A stretch of 5,978 bases of DNA from Candidatus Bathyarchaeota archaeon (GTDB lineage: Archaea > Thermoproteota > Bathyarchaeia > Bathyarchaeales > Bathyarchaeaceae): the NCBI GenBank assembly GCA_029881555.1, contig JAOUMI010000038.1, forward strand, positions 1-5,978, in the 5' to 3' direction. Shown here one piece after another: positions 5,613 through 5,978 of the stretch (its first letter is position 1; each line of letters begins with the position of its first letter). Position numbers and translations under genes: made by a program. Under the pieces are notes generated by a model, which had not been told where the DNA came from, searched no databases, and saw nothing but the letters and a program-made list of their open reading frames with translations.

Positions 5613-5831
5613 CTAGGAGGAAAGAAACCCTACTAGATGAATTTCACTCCCGCACTTGCATTGGATTATCAGCTCTTCTAATGATTCTTTTCTAAATTTT
5701 GTTTCCATAATGGTGTAGACGTTTTCTGTTTCATCATCGGGGGAAATGGTGGTTCCACAGTTTGGGCAGGGAAAGGCGCCGTCTCCTTCGATTTTGGTTA
5801 AATCGACCTTGTATACCAGAGGACGTTTCAT
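5613..5831 (-). CDS. Small zinc-ribbon protein of unknown function
   Basis: This 72-aa soluble protein has a likely metal site made of Cys22-x2-Cys25 (PCPNCGT) and Cys58-x-Cys60 (IIQCKCGS). The 32 residues between them are acidic and predicted to include a strand and a helix. The CxxC plus CxC spacing is typical of archaeal zinc-ribbon proteins, many of which are uncharacterised. I do not recognise a specific family or partner. It differs in sequence and cysteine spacing from the Cren7-like ribbons at the other end of the window, and is acidic where those are basic, so nucleic-acid binding is less likely. The ATG at 5829-5831 is supported by GAGGG seven bases upstream. The gene stands alone and converges on the methyltransferase. 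Confidence 0.8.
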   Translation of the reverse strand: MKRPLVYKVDLTKIEGDGAFPCPNCGTTISPDDETENVYTIMETKFRKESLEELIIQCKCGSEIHLVGFLSS

Positions 5832-5838
5832 TCTTTTT

Positions 5839-5843
5839 CCCTC
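5839..5843 (-). promoter_or_regulatory. Ribosome binding site of the 72-aa zinc-ribbon gene
   Basis: The minus strand reads GAGGG followed by seven bases and then the ATG, a good Shine-Dalgarno match at normal spacing that supports this start. Confidence 0.65.
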
Positions 5844-5871
5844 GCTTATAGAGTGGTTTCGTGTATTTTTG

Positions 5872-5890
5872 GGTTTTAATAATAACTTTT
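5872..5890 (-). promoter_or_regulatory. TATA-like promoter of the 72-aa zinc-ribbon gene
   Basis: The minus strand reads AAAAGTTATTATTAAAACC, with an AT-only box centred near 5881. Initiation about 25 bases downstream would give a leader of about 25 bases carrying the GAGGG site. A second AT-rich stretch (AAAAATA, near 5864-5870) is an alternative. Beyond 5890 to the window end nothing further was recognised. Confidence 0.45.
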
Positions 5891-5978
5891 ATGAACGCTG
5901 AGTCTGTTTTGAGGCTCCATAATTTTGTCTTATCTGATTTCACGCTTTCATGCTCATGTATATCATAACCGAACAGTG

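Overview
The window is archaeal, most likely from an uncultured TACK-type lineage (Bathyarchaeia-like). This is inferred from an S26B/Sec11-type signal peptidase, an archaeal Lhr-family helicase with a four-cysteine C-terminal module, Cren7-like mini zinc ribbons, an aKMT-like methyltransferase, and TATA/BRE-type promoters, some placed for leaderless transcripts. No rRNA, tRNA, CRISPR array, insertion sequence or phage gene was found.

Layout. On the minus strand, reading from 1275 down to 206, there are an intact 55-aa zinc ribbon (1108-1275), a second zinc ribbon of the same family broken by one extra base (869-1082), and signal peptidase I (206-760) with its own promoter. A divergent intergenic region separates these from the plus-strand Lhr helicase (1557-4433), which fills half the window. 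Next on the plus strand come a cysteine-rich, probably leaderless 120-aa unknown protein (4570-4932) and a small class I methyltransferase starting with TTG behind a strong ribosome binding site (5060-5533). A convergent minus-strand 72-aa zinc-ribbon protein (5613-5831) closes the set. Positions 1-205 hold no convincing gene, only a T-rich tract that may terminate the signal peptidase transcript.

How the parts relate. These are mostly single-gene transcription units rather than one operon. The most interesting link is between the two Cren7-like zinc ribbons, which are candidate DNA-binding chromatin proteins, and the methyltransferase. It resembles the crenarchaeal lysine methyltransferase aKMT, whose known substrates include Cren7. 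The broken ribbon lacks the second cysteine of its last pair and the tryptophan found in its intact sister. Either it is decaying, or it is a Cren7-like intermediate carrying a sequencing error. The cysteine-rich protein has four Cys-x6-Cys spacings in predicted helices and may be an undescribed metal or thiol protein.
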